Below are positions 11,051 to 22,919 of a DNA stretch of 62,000 nt, in pieces. The stretch spans positions 15,825-77,824 of the forward strand of contig MNCI01000177.1 in assembly GCA_015680685.1 (NCBI GenBank). The letters are read 5' to 3'. This stretch comes from Gnetum montanum. Its lineage: Eukaryota; Streptophyta; Gnetopsida; Gnetales; Gnetaceae. A model generated the notes under the pieces. It did no database searches, had not been told where the DNA came from, and was given only the letters and a program-made list of their open reading frames with translations. Made by a program: the position numbers and the translations under genes. How positions within the stretch are numbered: the stretch's first letter is position 1; each line of letters opens with the position of its first letter.

Positions 11051-12300
11051 GGGGCTCTCTTTCTCTTTGTCATCCCATCTTAGCTACGATAAGTGGTCAG
11101 TGGCCACATTCTCCACATCTTTCTGATCTACCATCATGAGATCAAACTCTTGCAAAATCATGAGCCAGCGTATGACATGGGGAATCACGGTTGGTTTATT
11201 CATTAGAAACCAAATGACGCTATGATCTATGTGCACAAACACTTTATAGCTAAGCACATAGTGCCTAAACTTCTCTAATGCAAACACCACTGCCATCAAT
11301 TCCTTTTTAGTGGTGGTGTAGTTTGGCTATGCACCTACAATACTTCAGCTTGCATAGTGAATGTAATATGGATGTTTTATCATCCATCTGCATAAGCACT
11401 AGCCCCAAAGCATAATTTGATGCATCAGTCATCACATGAAATGGCCTAGACCAATCAGGTACTTGTAGAATTGGAGTTTCAACAAGCTTCTGCTTTAGTT
11501 GCTGAAATGCTATTTCACATGTAGGGGTCCAAATAAATGATGTATCCTTTTTTGTCAATTCCACCAATGATTTGGAGATTTTGGAAAAATTCTCAATGAA
11601 GCACTGGTAGTAGCCAGTATGACCAAGGAATGATTGCACTTCTTTAACTATTTCGAGTTGACATGTTATTCCTTAGATAACCCTTATTTTCTTAGGGTTC
11701 ATCTCGATTCCTACATTTGAAATATGGTGCCAGAGTTTTGTTTTGACACATCTCCTCAACACTTGCTCAAGATGATCCAGGGCTTCCTTGAACGTAGCTT
11801 CGTAAGTAGAAAAGTCATCCAAGAAGACTTCTATCCCACTATCAATTTGTTGTTAGAAAATACTTAGGACTAATCATTGAAATGTGGCTAGGGCATTACA
11901 TAGACCAAATGGCATTTAATGGTAAGTGAAGTTCCTCAAGGATTTGTGAAATTTGTCTTCGACTGGTTCTCTGGTGCAATCTAGATTTGGTTATAGCCAC
12001 TATAATTGTCTAGAAATCTATAATAGTTATGCACAGAAATGGTGTCCAACACTTGATCAACAAAAGGCAATGGAAAATGATCTTTGAAAATTGCCATGTT
12101 AAGCAACTGGAAGTCGATGCACACCCACCATTTGCTTCCTTTCTTAGGTACGATCATGAGTGGACTGACCCACTCACTATTTTCCATAGGATACATGAAT
12201 CTCACCTTGAGGAGTTGTTCAATCTCCTCTTTGATAATCTACTTTAACTTGAGATTCAAACATCACTGTGGTTGTCATTTTGGCTTAACAATGGGGTCAG
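11051..12300 (-). pseudogene. Gypsy reverse transcriptase and RNase H remnant (element A)
   Basis: The RT N-terminal part is at 12205-11981 on the minus strand: SEWVSPLMIVPKKG, then FLDNYSGYNQI. The polymerase box is near 11830 and reads VFLDDFSTY, keeping both catalytic Asp residues of the family FVDDFS pattern. The thumb and connection follow (VQSFLGHTGYYQCFIENFSKI), then PILQVPDWSRPFHVMTDASNYALG at 11639-11307. RNase H is at 11299-11084 (VVFALEKFRHYVLSY and VHIDHS). At least two frameshifts and several stops separate these blocks. The order and motifs are diagnostic of Ty3/gypsy. Confidence 0.9.
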
Positions 12301-13371
12301 TGTATCTTTGGTGCTAGCATATTCTTAGATCTATACCAGTGAGCTCAAAATATGGCTAGGCAAAGCCTATTGACCATTTTTTCCACAACCCTCAACATTT
12401 TATTTTGTTCTGCAGCAAGCTTGAAATTAATAATGATCGATATTCCATTTCTCAAGAACACATACTTCATTCCAGCCGGTAGTGTTTTCAATTCAAGGGG
12501 CTCTTGTTTAAAATTGTTATGAATCTCCAACTATTCCCAATTAACATAATCATTTACTCCTTCAAACAGCTGGTGATGAACTTACTCAAGTTCATCCATA
12601 CTTGCAACATATTCGTATGTTAGACCCTTAGTAGGTTCCATGCACATTGTACTACTACTAGAATCAGCTGTCAACCACTGAGTGCCTTCTTGTTTTGTGG
12701 TTCTACATACAGACATCTCTAGATTTTAGCTTCTAGTGCATATTTCTTGCATGCAGAGATAGATGTTCGCTTCATTAACCATAACTTCTACACGCAATGG
12801 CACCTTGAATCACTATACACAATACATGGAACCCTCTTCTTCTCTACCTTTCCAAATTTATTTTCTTTAGATATCTCCAAGGAAAGATCTCTAATGCCCA
12901 TTTTGGCATCAATCATGCTTAACCATGCCCTTTCCATAATAATTGGGAAGTCCCCCTTGTAGTTTTTTCCTTGATTACTAGGAAGTTGGTGGGATATGAC
13001 CACCCACAAATGGTGGTTATGATGTCCTCTACTAGTCCCAATGGAATAATGATAGACTGGTCTGCCAATTCTAGTTAGATGTTGTTCTTCTTCAAAGGAG
13101 GAAGGTTCCACACTGTGTACATTTCATGCGAGATTAGATTAACACCAAAACTAGAGTCAAGAAGAGCTTTACAGGGTTCATTCCAAATAATTTGCAAATA
13201 TGCTAGGGAACTTCTGGGATCAGCTAACTTCCTGGGCAAGTTACCAGCTTGAATCCAATCAGATACAGCATGGGTTAACATTACAGTATGGATTCGAGAG
13301 GAATTTTGGTTTGAAGGAGACTCGGATAAAGGTGAGATGGAGGAAGGTGGAGGAATAGGATTACCAATCAC
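12301..13371 (-). pseudogene. Gypsy aspartic protease region (element A)
   Basis: The minus-strand frame 13371-13075 contains CKALLDSSFGVNLISHEMY, matching the retropepsin active-site loop D-S/T-G-A (here D-S-S-F-G, altered), followed by NLPPLKK. The next frame, 13111-12788, reads on with IIMERAWLSMIDAKMGI, a segment also present in the outer element at about 55770-55850. The shared order shows a gypsy protease-to-RT linker. Broken by frame changes. Confidence 0.75.
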
Positions 13372-15799
13372 TAATGTGTCTGAGGGATTTGGTGGATTAC
13401 GAGGTTGGAAGAAAGGTCTTTTCTTTGTTCATGGTTTCAACTCACTTGGTGGATTAACTGGTTGCAGATTAACCGTCCTCATGGCATTTCTTTGTTGTGG
13501 TTGGGTAGGTAATTCACCCTACATGGATGGGGTAGGTGGTAACTATGTAGGGGATAGAGGAGTAGGTGCAGGAACAGGAGGTGCATGAGGATAGTAGGTG
13601 GCATCCCTCCTTGGATAGGATGAATGGTAGACTTCAGGAGGGTAGTGGTGAAGTAGGTAAGCAACAATATGACCAGACGAGTCTCATGGAGATGAAGGTT
13701 GCTAAACAAAGTAACCATAGGGATCTAGTTGCTAGTAAGGGTACTACTGTCTTGGAGGTGGCAATGCCCATGATTGTAGGGTTGTCACTACTGGTACAAT
13801 TCATAGGGTTGCCACTATTAGTACAATTTGTAGGGTTTCGATGGAGTTCCACTTAGATAGTACTATTGTGGTTGGTGGAACTATCAAGAATTACCTTGTG
13901 GATAAGGTAATATTTTGGGTATTTGCCTTTGTATAAGTCGTGGATGTAAGGTGTACACCCTAGATTCCTGCAAGTGTGACACAGTTGGGCAACATCCCTT
14001 GGGATCTTCATACTAGCAGACGTCACACTCGTCATCATCATTTGAGTCACCATCCGCATCCATCTCTATCGCAACCATTTTACCCTTATCCTTAGATATG
14101 GTACATTCAGCTTCCTTACATCTCTGATGCTCACACTTACCACTTTTCTCCTTAGACTCTTCAATAACTTTTAAGATAGCCTAAAACCTATTGTCCATGG
14201 AGTTCCATAATTAGTCAACCTTAGTTGTGATTTTAGATTGTAATGTCTAGAGTGGCAAGGTTTTCTAATTAGCCATCTCATCCTTGGTTAATTCATCCTC
14301 ACTATCATAAAATTGAACCCTCCTTTTGCGAATAGAAGGATCTTTATTGTATTTCTTTGCACTTTCTCACTTTCTCAATTCTCCCTCCTCCTTGGCTACC
14401 TACTTAATTAATTTTTGGATCTAACGAGAACTTAACTCTATCAATCTCCCTTGGTCATAGACACCCAAGGGTTTTCTTTGTTTCAGACTACAATCCATCT
14501 ATGATATGATGAATTTGATCAAGCTAAGAGTATCCATGGCTAGGACACCTATGCAACAGAGAGTAATATTGGCCAATAGTGGCATCCAAGGGCTCATGGT
14601 TTTCTTTTTTCCACCCTTGGATCTACTTCTTTAGATTGGATACTCAAGAATATGTTTGATATTTGTCATTGAACAATTCTAACATCGTACTTCACCACCT
14701 AATTGATTCTAGTTCCAAGGATCGATACCAATTTTCCACTTCCTTTATGAGTGTCCTTGGAAATAATTTCATATTTTGCTAGTTGTTCTCAATATTCTAC
14801 AAGGCACATGCATCTTGGAAGGCCTAGAGATGATTCTGTAGATTAGCATCATAGCCTCCCTCAAACTAAGGGATGTTGTTCATGTCTAGTCTCTTTATTT
14901 TGCTATCTTTTACATGCCTTGTTGGAATCCTCATAGCCTCTACAATGTTCAACATGTTCCAAGTGGCAAGTAGAGGTTCATCAAGGCCAAGGTGATGATG
15001 CCTATGATGTTCTCTACTAGCCCTTCTTTCTTGGTAGTGGGTCTTCCTAGATTGCCCACACCTTCGATCATGACTGTCCTAATAGTTCCTTTTTTTGTTC
15101 TAGTCTTGTCAGTCACCTCCATCATGGTTATTCCTTTTGCGGTCACAATTTGAACTAGATGAAGAAGATGATGATGATGATGAAGGGAAAGAGGAAGGAG
15201 AACTTGCTTCATGTTGATTCCTATCATCCTTCCTTTGATGCTCACAATCACGATTGCAATTATGACCTTCTTTTCTCCCCTTATCATGACTTGGCTCTCT
15301 AGCTCCATTTTTTTCATTAGATCTGTTTTGACCAGAATCTAGATTATGGATTGTGGATTGCACATTCTAGTAGAGGGCCCCTTGAATAAAGTCAAAGAGA
15401 GAAGAATCACTAAAGAAGTGATCACCTCCATCTAATAGGCCAAGCAGAGGTAGAAAAGTGTTTGACCCCTTACTCTTCACAAGCTTGTGTTGGTGCTCCA
15501 ACTAACAATCCCTTAACCTTTGTTCTTTAGTGGGATGATAATCCCTTAAATCGGGATCTCGCATCTCGTACTCTCCATGAAGATGTTGAAGCTTGTGTCA
15601 TGTGAGAATTAGCTGGAATATATCGATCAGGTGGAAATACAATGTTTCCATCCATGGCGCGCCACCACAACATTTCATCTTGATGTAAGATGAAGGTCGA
15701 GTCTAGTACATACTCATCAAGATGAGCATATACCACTCGATATTGTTGAGGCACTTGATTTGCCCAAGGTGGAGATGCACTCCTGTGAGAATAAGACAT
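13372..15799 (-). pseudogene. Gypsy gag remnant with Ser/Arg-rich N-terminal part (element A)
   Basis: The start chosen is the ATG whose complement is at 15797-15799 (MSYSHRSASPPW), 151 bp inside the primer site, like the gag starts of B, D and E. From 15363 to 15109 the minus frame is rich in basic residues and carries a run of eleven or more Ser. The gag core lies at about 14950-14450 (LFPRTLIKEVENWYRSLE, LELFNDKYQTYS, then HRCPSHGYS). A Cys/His module near 14040-13980 reads ECDVC, a stop, YEDPKGCCPTVSHLQ. A repetitive Pro/Tyr-rich tail follows. Several stops and frameshifts. Confidence 0.8.
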
Positions 15800-15950
15800 T
15801 TTATGTTAATGAAATTATAGGCAGTGTGCAGTTAAGGTTTAATTTAATTATAATTATAATTTTTATCTTTTTTGAAGATTTGACTCTTAGGGTTTGAACA
15901 ACAAGGTTACTAAGTTTCACTTGATTTATATAGCGCATGTAGAACTAAAG

Positions 15951-15968
15951 TTCCTAATAATGGTGCCA
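15951..15968 (-). promoter_or_regulatory. tRNA-Asp-like primer binding site of element A
   Basis: On the minus strand it reads TGGCACCATTATTAGGAA, one base inside the 5' LTR. It resembles the plant tRNA-Asp primer site TGGCGCCGTTGCCGGGGA used by Athila-type elements; most differences are CpG losses. The same site occurs in B, C, D and E. Confidence 0.75.
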
Positions 15969-15969
15969 A

Positions 15970-16838
15970 TGATGAGAGGTGAGGTACCCCTACGTCCAAC
16001 CATATGAATCACTGGTGTTCATGTGTGATCCAGTCAAATTCTGTAGACTTTAATTACTAAGTACACTAGAGCTAAATAGTGTATGCGTGTTGTCCATTCA
16101 TTGTCTTCTGAGTTGCACTTGTGAGATGCAATTGTATGGTTAAGTGTGACTAATGTGTAAGATTTTTATTATTTTGTGTTTTATCAATTTACTCACCTAG
16201 AACAAGAATGAAAGTAAGAGTAATTAAATGCTAATAAAACTATGATCTAATCTAGGCTAACACAAGTAATCGTTCCCACTTTTCGAACACATCCTGAACT
16301 TTATGTAAACACTATTGGGTTGTCAAACGCTAACCATTTTTGAGCTACCAAGTGTCACACGTATGTTTGAAGGGGTCATGCTTTTGTATTTTAATGAGTT
16401 TCTTGGTTAATCAAAATTAATTTCTACATGAATAATATTAATGTAAATTGCATGAAATCACAGTATATAAATGCATAAGAAAGAAATTCCCAAGTGTTGC
16501 AGGGATGCATCAAAGAGTTCATCTTTATTACCAACATAATGGTGTGTTAAGGTACATCAATGCTTGAATAAAGATCTGTTCGCACTTAGATCTTCTACTA
16601 CAGGCACTTGGAAAATATTCTAAGTCTCAAATGAACAAACTGCAAGAGTTTTGCTACTTGACTGCCAGCAACTTCCCTCAATCGTGTGTCCGGGGGCTGT
16701 ATTTATAGACCTAGGAGTAACCTTGCAATATCGTATGTACGATATCGCATCTTGGGCCACAATACCACGTACCCAATATCGTGTACTTGATATTGCAACC
16801 ACTCCAATATCAGAGCGTATGAAAAACATGATTTATCA
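15970..16838 (-). repeat. 5' LTR of element A
   Basis: Begins TGATGAGAGG and ends ATTTATCA, collinear with 6786-7639. U3 (minus strand) shows three decayed ATATCG-type palindromes at about 16720-16810 and a TATAAATA-type signal near 16700. Confidence 0.9.
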
Positions 16839-17124
16839 ATGAGCTATTCTAGAAAAGACTTCCCAACATTTCTCACATGAGGAAATTTGGATGTCACTTC
16901 TAGTTCAAGATACCAAGGTAATTTTTGAGCAAGTTGGATAATAGAGGAAAGAAATGCATTTTCCTTGGATATGATTCTAAAACTAGTCGATACACTTCTG
17001 ATGATCCTATTGAAAAAAAATGGTATTCATTAAGGAATGTCATCTTTCTAGAAGATAAATTTGGAACAAGAGATTTTTAACATGGAAATCAAAGCATGGA
17101 TATTCAACTTAAACTAAAATCTTG
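16839..17124 (+). pseudogene. Ty1/copia integrase C-terminal part, right half of element K
   Basis: It starts with the second ATGAG duplication copy. The frame continues the copia integrase from 6785: KRLPNISHMRKFGC, then SKLDNRGKKCIFLGYDSKTSRY and NVIFLED, matching the family segment KLD..S.KCIFLGY...RDVVF. It fades near 17100, where similarity to gypsy 3' sequence (element J) takes over. RT and the 3' LTR of this copia element are missing. Confidence 0.85.
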
Positions 17125-18195
17125 TATACAAAGAAGTCACTGAAAGTGGTTGGTTTTGGTCTAGACTACGGATAAATCCTATCAAGTTATTTAACCACAA
17201 ATTCACAAGGGACTTCATGTGACTATAATTAGGAACTCCATTCCACACTCTCTCTCATCCATCTATACTTTTTATATCTCACCTCACTACTAGTTTCATG
17301 TTTTGGTTCAATGTCCTAGTTTGATGTGTCAGAATTCGTAGTTAGTTTCTTCTAGGTTTTTGCACTTAATGTTCTTTAACCATTAATCATCCACAGAGCC
17401 CACGAACTCTTTGGTTTGAAGTTATGCAAGGGCATAAAAGGCTTGTGCCTACTTTGGGAAGGACCCACTTACATATCTTTTGGTTGGGTTAGTTAAGTTC
17501 TTTACCCTTAGACACTCTTACAATCAAATTTTCGTTTTGTTTACCCCATCAATGACATCCAATTATGCACATCTTCACAACTATTGTCAATGAATTCTTC
17601 TTTTTATTGTTGTAAATTATTATACCCTCTTCAACTATTTTCTTGTGTTGAACTTTTCCAAATCTGATGGACCACTTATCTATCTTATCCTATTTGTCAA
17701 CTTTTCCACTAACACTATCAAAGAAACCAATCTACCATAATCACAACTCAGCCAAGTGTAACTATTAACAAGATAAGGCATTTAACTGCCATGTGTTACA
17801 CTTCATATACTAATTCATGATTCTATTGTGATTGCAGTGGAAAGCATGGACTGGAAGCAAGACTACCTTCACCAAGGATGATGTAGTAGTACCACATAAT
17901 GAGGACCATTCGTGATCATGGATCTCTTCTCTCTCTCATTCTCATTCTTTTGCTTCTAAGAGGTGTTGGATGTCAGTGTTATCCAGGGTGTTCACTTCTC
18001 TTATCATGAACACCCAATGTTATAAAAATATTGTAATTTTATATGCTTGGGTACTCAGAGTCTGTATGCCTGCTTCATCTGAGTCAGTTTGTGTAAGAGT
18101 CAATAATCCCATACCTACCCAATATGTTATGTTGTAAAGAACTTGTTCCTCCTCTTCTACACTCAAGGATGAGTTTTCATTTAGTCATGGAGGTA
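17125..18195 (+). mobile_element. Gypsy 3' non-coding segment, start of remnant J
   Basis: This is collinear with the reverse complement of 7640-8700 in element A, from GTTGGTTTTGGTCT through GTTATGCAAGGGCATAAAAGG (conserved block at 17421-17478) to the GTGATTGCAG near 17835 and the Ser-rich pre-LTR end. It has no pol or gag in front, so this copy is 5'-truncated or recombined. No gene is present. Confidence 0.75.
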
Positions 18196-18980
18196 TGATG
18201 AATCATGATTTTCTATGGTCGCAACATCATGTATGTGACATCAAGGCATGGCTCCAATGTTGGGTGTCCGACATCGAGGCATTTATCCTAAGTCTATAAA
18301 TACCACATCTGGGCTCCAGTTCTCAATTAGTTTTTGGTCATTTTTAGTTAGAGTAGTAAAGCTCTTACTGTTTCTTTTCCTCATAGTTAGAATATTTTCT
18401 AAGTGCCTACATAACAAGTCTAAGTGTGTATGGTTCTTTGTTCGAGCATTGATGTACCTGAGCACAGCAGTGTGATGGGAATAAAACAAAATCTTTTGAT
18501 AATCCTTGTAGCACTGAGAATAGATTAATATTTTCTCTAATGCATTTTACTTCCTTGTTCTTTACTTTAATGCATTTGATTAAGTAATTTATTTCTAGCA
18601 GTTAATGAACACGAGCATGATCACTTCGAACATTCATATAGTACTTAGTAACCCAACAATGCTTAGCGTTTGGTAGCCCAAAAATGCTATATGTGTTCAG
18701 GAAAGTGGGATGGTTACCTGTGTTAGGCTAGCTAGGCAATAGACATTAGTTTTCAATCTACTCTACCCTTTATTCATGTTGCAAGTGATTACATCCATAA
18801 AATATAAAACGAAAAAAATTCATATACTTCAATTACACTTAAACCATATCCTTGAGCCTCACAAGTGTAGTTGGGAAGACAATGAACATTCTCAACATTG
18901 TTTCACTTCCTAGAGAAACTAGGGTACAAGATAGCTATAGGTCCATGAAATTTGACTGAATCACATGTAATGCTAATCCT
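18196..18980 (+). repeat. LTR of gypsy remnant J, 3'-truncated
   Basis: Begins TGATGAATCATG after GTCATGGAGGTA, like other 3' LTR starts. TATAAATA is near 18295. It follows the LTR pattern to GAATCACATGTAATGC but lacks the usual GTAGGGGTACC...CATCA end. Within about 25 bp it passes directly into the extra ORF at 19002, so its end and the primer site are deleted. Confidence 0.7.
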
Positions 18981-19001
18981 AGGTTATGTTTCTGATCATA
19001 G

Positions 19002-21705
19002 ATGGCACCAAAGAAAGGATAGTAAGAGGGAGGGTCTTTCTAGCCTAGGGAGAAGTAACCAAGAGGAGGAAGAAGCCAATGGAAACAACCACAATAGCCC
19101 CAGGAGTAAGCAGCTGAAGTGACCTATGCAATGAGATCTCTTTAGGAGGAGCCTAAAATGAAATTTGTCTAATAGATTCCCACTAAAAAAAATAAGCCAA
19201 TCTAAGTAGGATGAAGTTCTAGGCCAAGTTCTAACCTTAAAGTTACCCTTATAAAACCTTCCTAGAAAAAATAAGAACCAAAGAGGTCCAAAGTTCCATT
19301 CTCCAAGAGTTGAACTTTGGACCCTTCTTGGAATTAGTATTGGAAGAAGTCACCACACAACTATAGGGGTCTTCCATGTGGCCCATTCTCTCCAATAATG
19401 AAGAATGGTACATTGGGAAGACTTACCTATTCTAAAATAACTTACATGGAGACACATCCATAAAGATCAAAGACATCACCATTTCCTATTTAGTTGAGGC
19501 CATTGTGGAGGTTCTCAATTTTCTTGACACTAGGAAAACATTGGCAAAAATTTCTACACAAGCGAATCCTAAAGCTAAGAAGGAATGGATCAAGCATTAC
19601 TATAAAGTGGACTATAAGAAGTACGGTGCCCTCACAAAGGTGGAGTATGTGTATTTCAAAATTCCTATAACCTAAATCTAACAATGAGACCTAGCAAGGT
19701 CACAAACTTCTCTACTTGGGCATGCACTGCTCTAGGTGACAATTTCCCATTTAGCCTTTCCTAGCTTATTTATCTAGAGATATAAAAGCACTTTAAGAAA
19801 AATGATAAGGGAAGGAAGAAGCTCCACTTTTCATACCTCATTTGCAAATTGTGAGAGAAGGAAGGGATAGCACACTATGCCAATAATATGATAAGTCATG
19901 CTCCTATCACATCATGATAGGAGATTATGAAGGATAAGGAAAAAACTAAGCTACAAGGGGAGGAGAGGCACTACCATCACCACATGTAGGAGAAACTACA
20001 CTGGAGGCACTTGGATCCACCAAAGGCTCAAAAAGCTACAAGAGTAATATCAAGGCTTAGCAAGTGGTGGGAAGTCGTCGATTTACTATCTAGCCTTAAA
20101 CTATCTCAACAAGGTCACTAGGACCATCAATTGGCTAGATTGGGAAATAGCCTCGTTATTCTTACCTCAAAGGAACAAAGCACCAGGATGATCCAATCCA
20201 AATGATAAAGAGGTTATGGTGTCCATTCCTAGATAAACATTCCCTAAAATTTCAAGGAATGTTACAACCTTTTCCATTAGGTTGGAGGAAGGTCGAGAGA
20301 AAACTATCCTAGTTATACAATACAAATACAAGGAGACAGTGATAGAAGTGATGGTTCATAGGATGGCCAAAGCCCTGAATGATCCTATAGTAATTGTACA
20401 AGATATTGTTGTAATGGAAGACATTCATGTAATTGTAGGAGTAGGGAGTGGTCGATTAAACATTTCCCAACATGAAGAAGTATTGGAACGACTAGTAGAA
20501 ACTAGGAAACTACTTCCAAAGATCTTTGATGTTTTAGATGAGATTACTACAAAATAGTCGTAGCTACTTGAGATGAAGGAAAAATTGCTAATTACTAATG
20601 CTCAACTGAAGGAAGCCACTAATTTCAATTACCATTTGGCTATCAATATTGTTGAATTATATGCCCATCTCTCCCTCCCTACCATTCCTAGGCTAGAGCT
20701 TACTAGGAATGGAGCTGAAAATGCAAAGGAGATAGTGATCTTTGATGTGTCATCGTTGGAAGCCATAGTCTTCAACACCAACAAGGACTTGTTGAAAGTT
20801 TAAAAGAAGAACTTGGTCTTAGCTAAAGATAATTATTGCTTGCAAAATATTAAGAAACAAAAGAACCAAATGGTCAAATTCATTCATCAATAGCAAGAGT
20901 AGCTAGCCAAAGTAAATCTAGATCTAAAGAGGTTGATAGTGGAGAACCATAATCTCTTGATGGAGGAAGTCCATGTGCTTCACTAAAAGACAACCATTGC
21001 AGTAGCCACTTGGAAGAACAAAGTCCTAAAATTTGAACAAGTGAAACATCATTATAGGAACTATTTCAAGCTTCTTAAAAAGATCAATGAAAAGGAGATT
21101 CAATTAACAAAGGAAAATATGAACAAAGCCCTTTAGCAACCCCAACAACAAGGTGATATGTGATAGTCCATCTTTAATGAACTAAACACATACAAAAAAG
21201 TTGAAATCCACTTAAGGAAGTTGCACATCAAGGAGATAATAGAATATATAGAGCTCACGAACATCTATTATGTAAACTTAGTGATGTTGACATCAAGAAG
21301 ACCAAGGTTCAAATTAGAAAAACATGTGACTAGTTCCTACCTTCTTTATGAGATAGAATTCAAGCATCACAAAGAGACAAGATAATAGTTGGAGATAGCC
21401 AACGCAAAACTTGAAGTTCTTAGGAGCAAGTTTATTGATCAATGATCTATTGCTCAAAACCTGACCAAAAGAATGAATGACTACCATGAGCTACAAAACC
21501 TAGTAAAGACATTTGACATCAAACATAAGAAATTCATAGTCTAGTTTGTTAACAAGAAGGAGTTGTTTCATTTGATGCCATGCCTATGGAACATCCTTGC
21601 ACTAATCCACATTGGTGAAGCCATATGAGGTAGTTATGACCCATGTGGAAAAGAAGAAAAGATTAAAGTATTGTTGGATGCTTTCAAACTCCTAGTAGAA
21701 TAGTA
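19002..21705 (+). pseudogene. Extra ORF (MAPK-start, coiled-coil-like) in gypsy remnant J
   Basis: The ATG at 19002 follows CTGATCATAG and starts MAPKK. The same start appears in B (MAPKRR), C (MAPKRE) and D (MAPNKD). Near 19480 it reads ISYLVEAIVEVLNF and later KKEWIKHYYK and YVYFKI, aligning with ISVDFFTKAIVKVLNI, TKLWLKRAYRK and RIYFKI in D. From 20282 onward it is rich in Lys/Glu/Leu and looks like a long coiled coil. Dozens of stops break the 2.7 kb. No RT, integrase or protease motif is present. The function is unknown; the N-terminal half may relate to plant-transposon accessory proteins (weak inference). Confidence 0.6.
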
Positions 21706-22030
21706 GTAGTAATAGGTCAGTGTTAACCTCAACTAGTGTCAAAACCTAGTGAAGGATCTTCAGCATTATAGGAGCCTCTACCTTTAGGTGCTATTTGAGA
21801 AATTATCATGTCTTCAGCAATTTTACAAGCACTTGTTATAATTTTCAATAAAGTGTTCAAATCTTGTTGTAATGGACACTCATTTTTGAAACAATGTACA
21901 ATCTAGCACTTAGAGTTAGTTAGATTTAGTTTGTCTATTTTTTTAAATTCCATACCTTCCTAGATTTTGTAAGAAGCTTGATCTTACTTTTGTCCACTTG
22001 AGAATAATTTTTTAGTTAGTTGTGAAGGTA
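21706..22030 (+). other. Pre-LTR non-coding end of gypsy remnant J
   Basis: About 325 bp between the extra ORF and the 3' LTR. It ends in TTGTGAAGGTA, the equivalent of the GTCATGGAGGTA that precedes other 3' LTRs. No frame of note. Confidence 0.6.
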
Positions 22031-22919
22031 TGATGAGTTATGATTAGATAGGTTGTGTGGATGTAGCCCTATTGATGTTTCCTCATTGACATAGGATAGG
22101 ACGCGTGACACAGATGCATCAATGATGATGCAAGTAGTGCCTATATAAATGCACTCACCACCTACATTTATGAAATTTAAAAATCATCACATAGCCAAGT
22201 TCTTGCAGCTTCTCCTTTCTAGAGTTAGAATATTTTCCCTATGAGTGGCCACATTATAAATTTAAGAGATTGTACAATTCTTTATTCGAGTGCTGATGTA
22301 CCTAAATGCATTGGCATGAACAATAATAAAGTTAAGATTTCCTACATCCATTGTAGCACTTAGATTAGTTTACTCTCTACATTCAACACTTTACTTTTCA
22401 TGAAATTTACATTCATGGTTTTAAATAGTTAATGCAATTAACCATAAATACGTAAGTATGACCATTTTGAGCATAATGTATTGCACTTGGTAATCCTAGT
22501 AGTGGACATATGGTGCATCCAATAATGGCCACTTGGTAACCCAATAGCATTAATACTAGTTCAAGATGTGTACAGTCAGAGGGAATGATTACTTTATGTT
22601 AGGATAGTTAGTTACTAGATTAGTTGATTAGTTAGATAATTAATTGTTAAACCTCTATTCACTCATCTAACCATTAGGATTAAAAATATATATTAAAAAT
22701 ACTTATAAAATTATACATCATGTGCCTTAACTCATACTTAACCATATGTAATAATCACACACAAGTATGAGTTGGGAAGACAACAATTGTATAACTCCAC
22801 GATTCACTCTTTAGGACTATCGGCAATCTTAGGAGACTAAGTCTACAGAATGTGACTAAATTGCTAGTAAACACTAGTGATTCATATGGTTATGCATATG
22901 GAATACCTACCACTCATCA
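22031..22919 (+). repeat. 3' LTR of gypsy remnant J
   Basis: Begins TGATGAGTTATG and ends CACTCATCA; 889 bp. It includes a TATATAAA signal near 22140 and the TTGGTAATCC repeats near 22490-22540 seen in other LTRs. The right flank CCTAG has no clear left partner because the left side of the remnant is rearranged. Confidence 0.8.

Larger units (their letters stand above)
6786..16838 (-). mobile_element. Full-length Ty3/gypsy LTR retrotransposon, element A (10.05 kb)
   Basis: Two LTRs (6786-7639 and 15970-16838) in the same orientation flank internal sequence with a tRNA-Asp-like primer site next to the right LTR. Gag, protease, RT, RNase H and integrase follow in order on the minus strand. The 5-bp duplication ATGAG lies on both sides. 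The gag type, primer type and order resemble the Tat/Athila side of plant gypsy elements (inference). It is inserted in the integrase of copia element K. The LTRs differ visibly (perhaps one base in ten, plus indels), so the insertion is old. All frames are broken, so it cannot move on its own. Confidence 0.93.
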
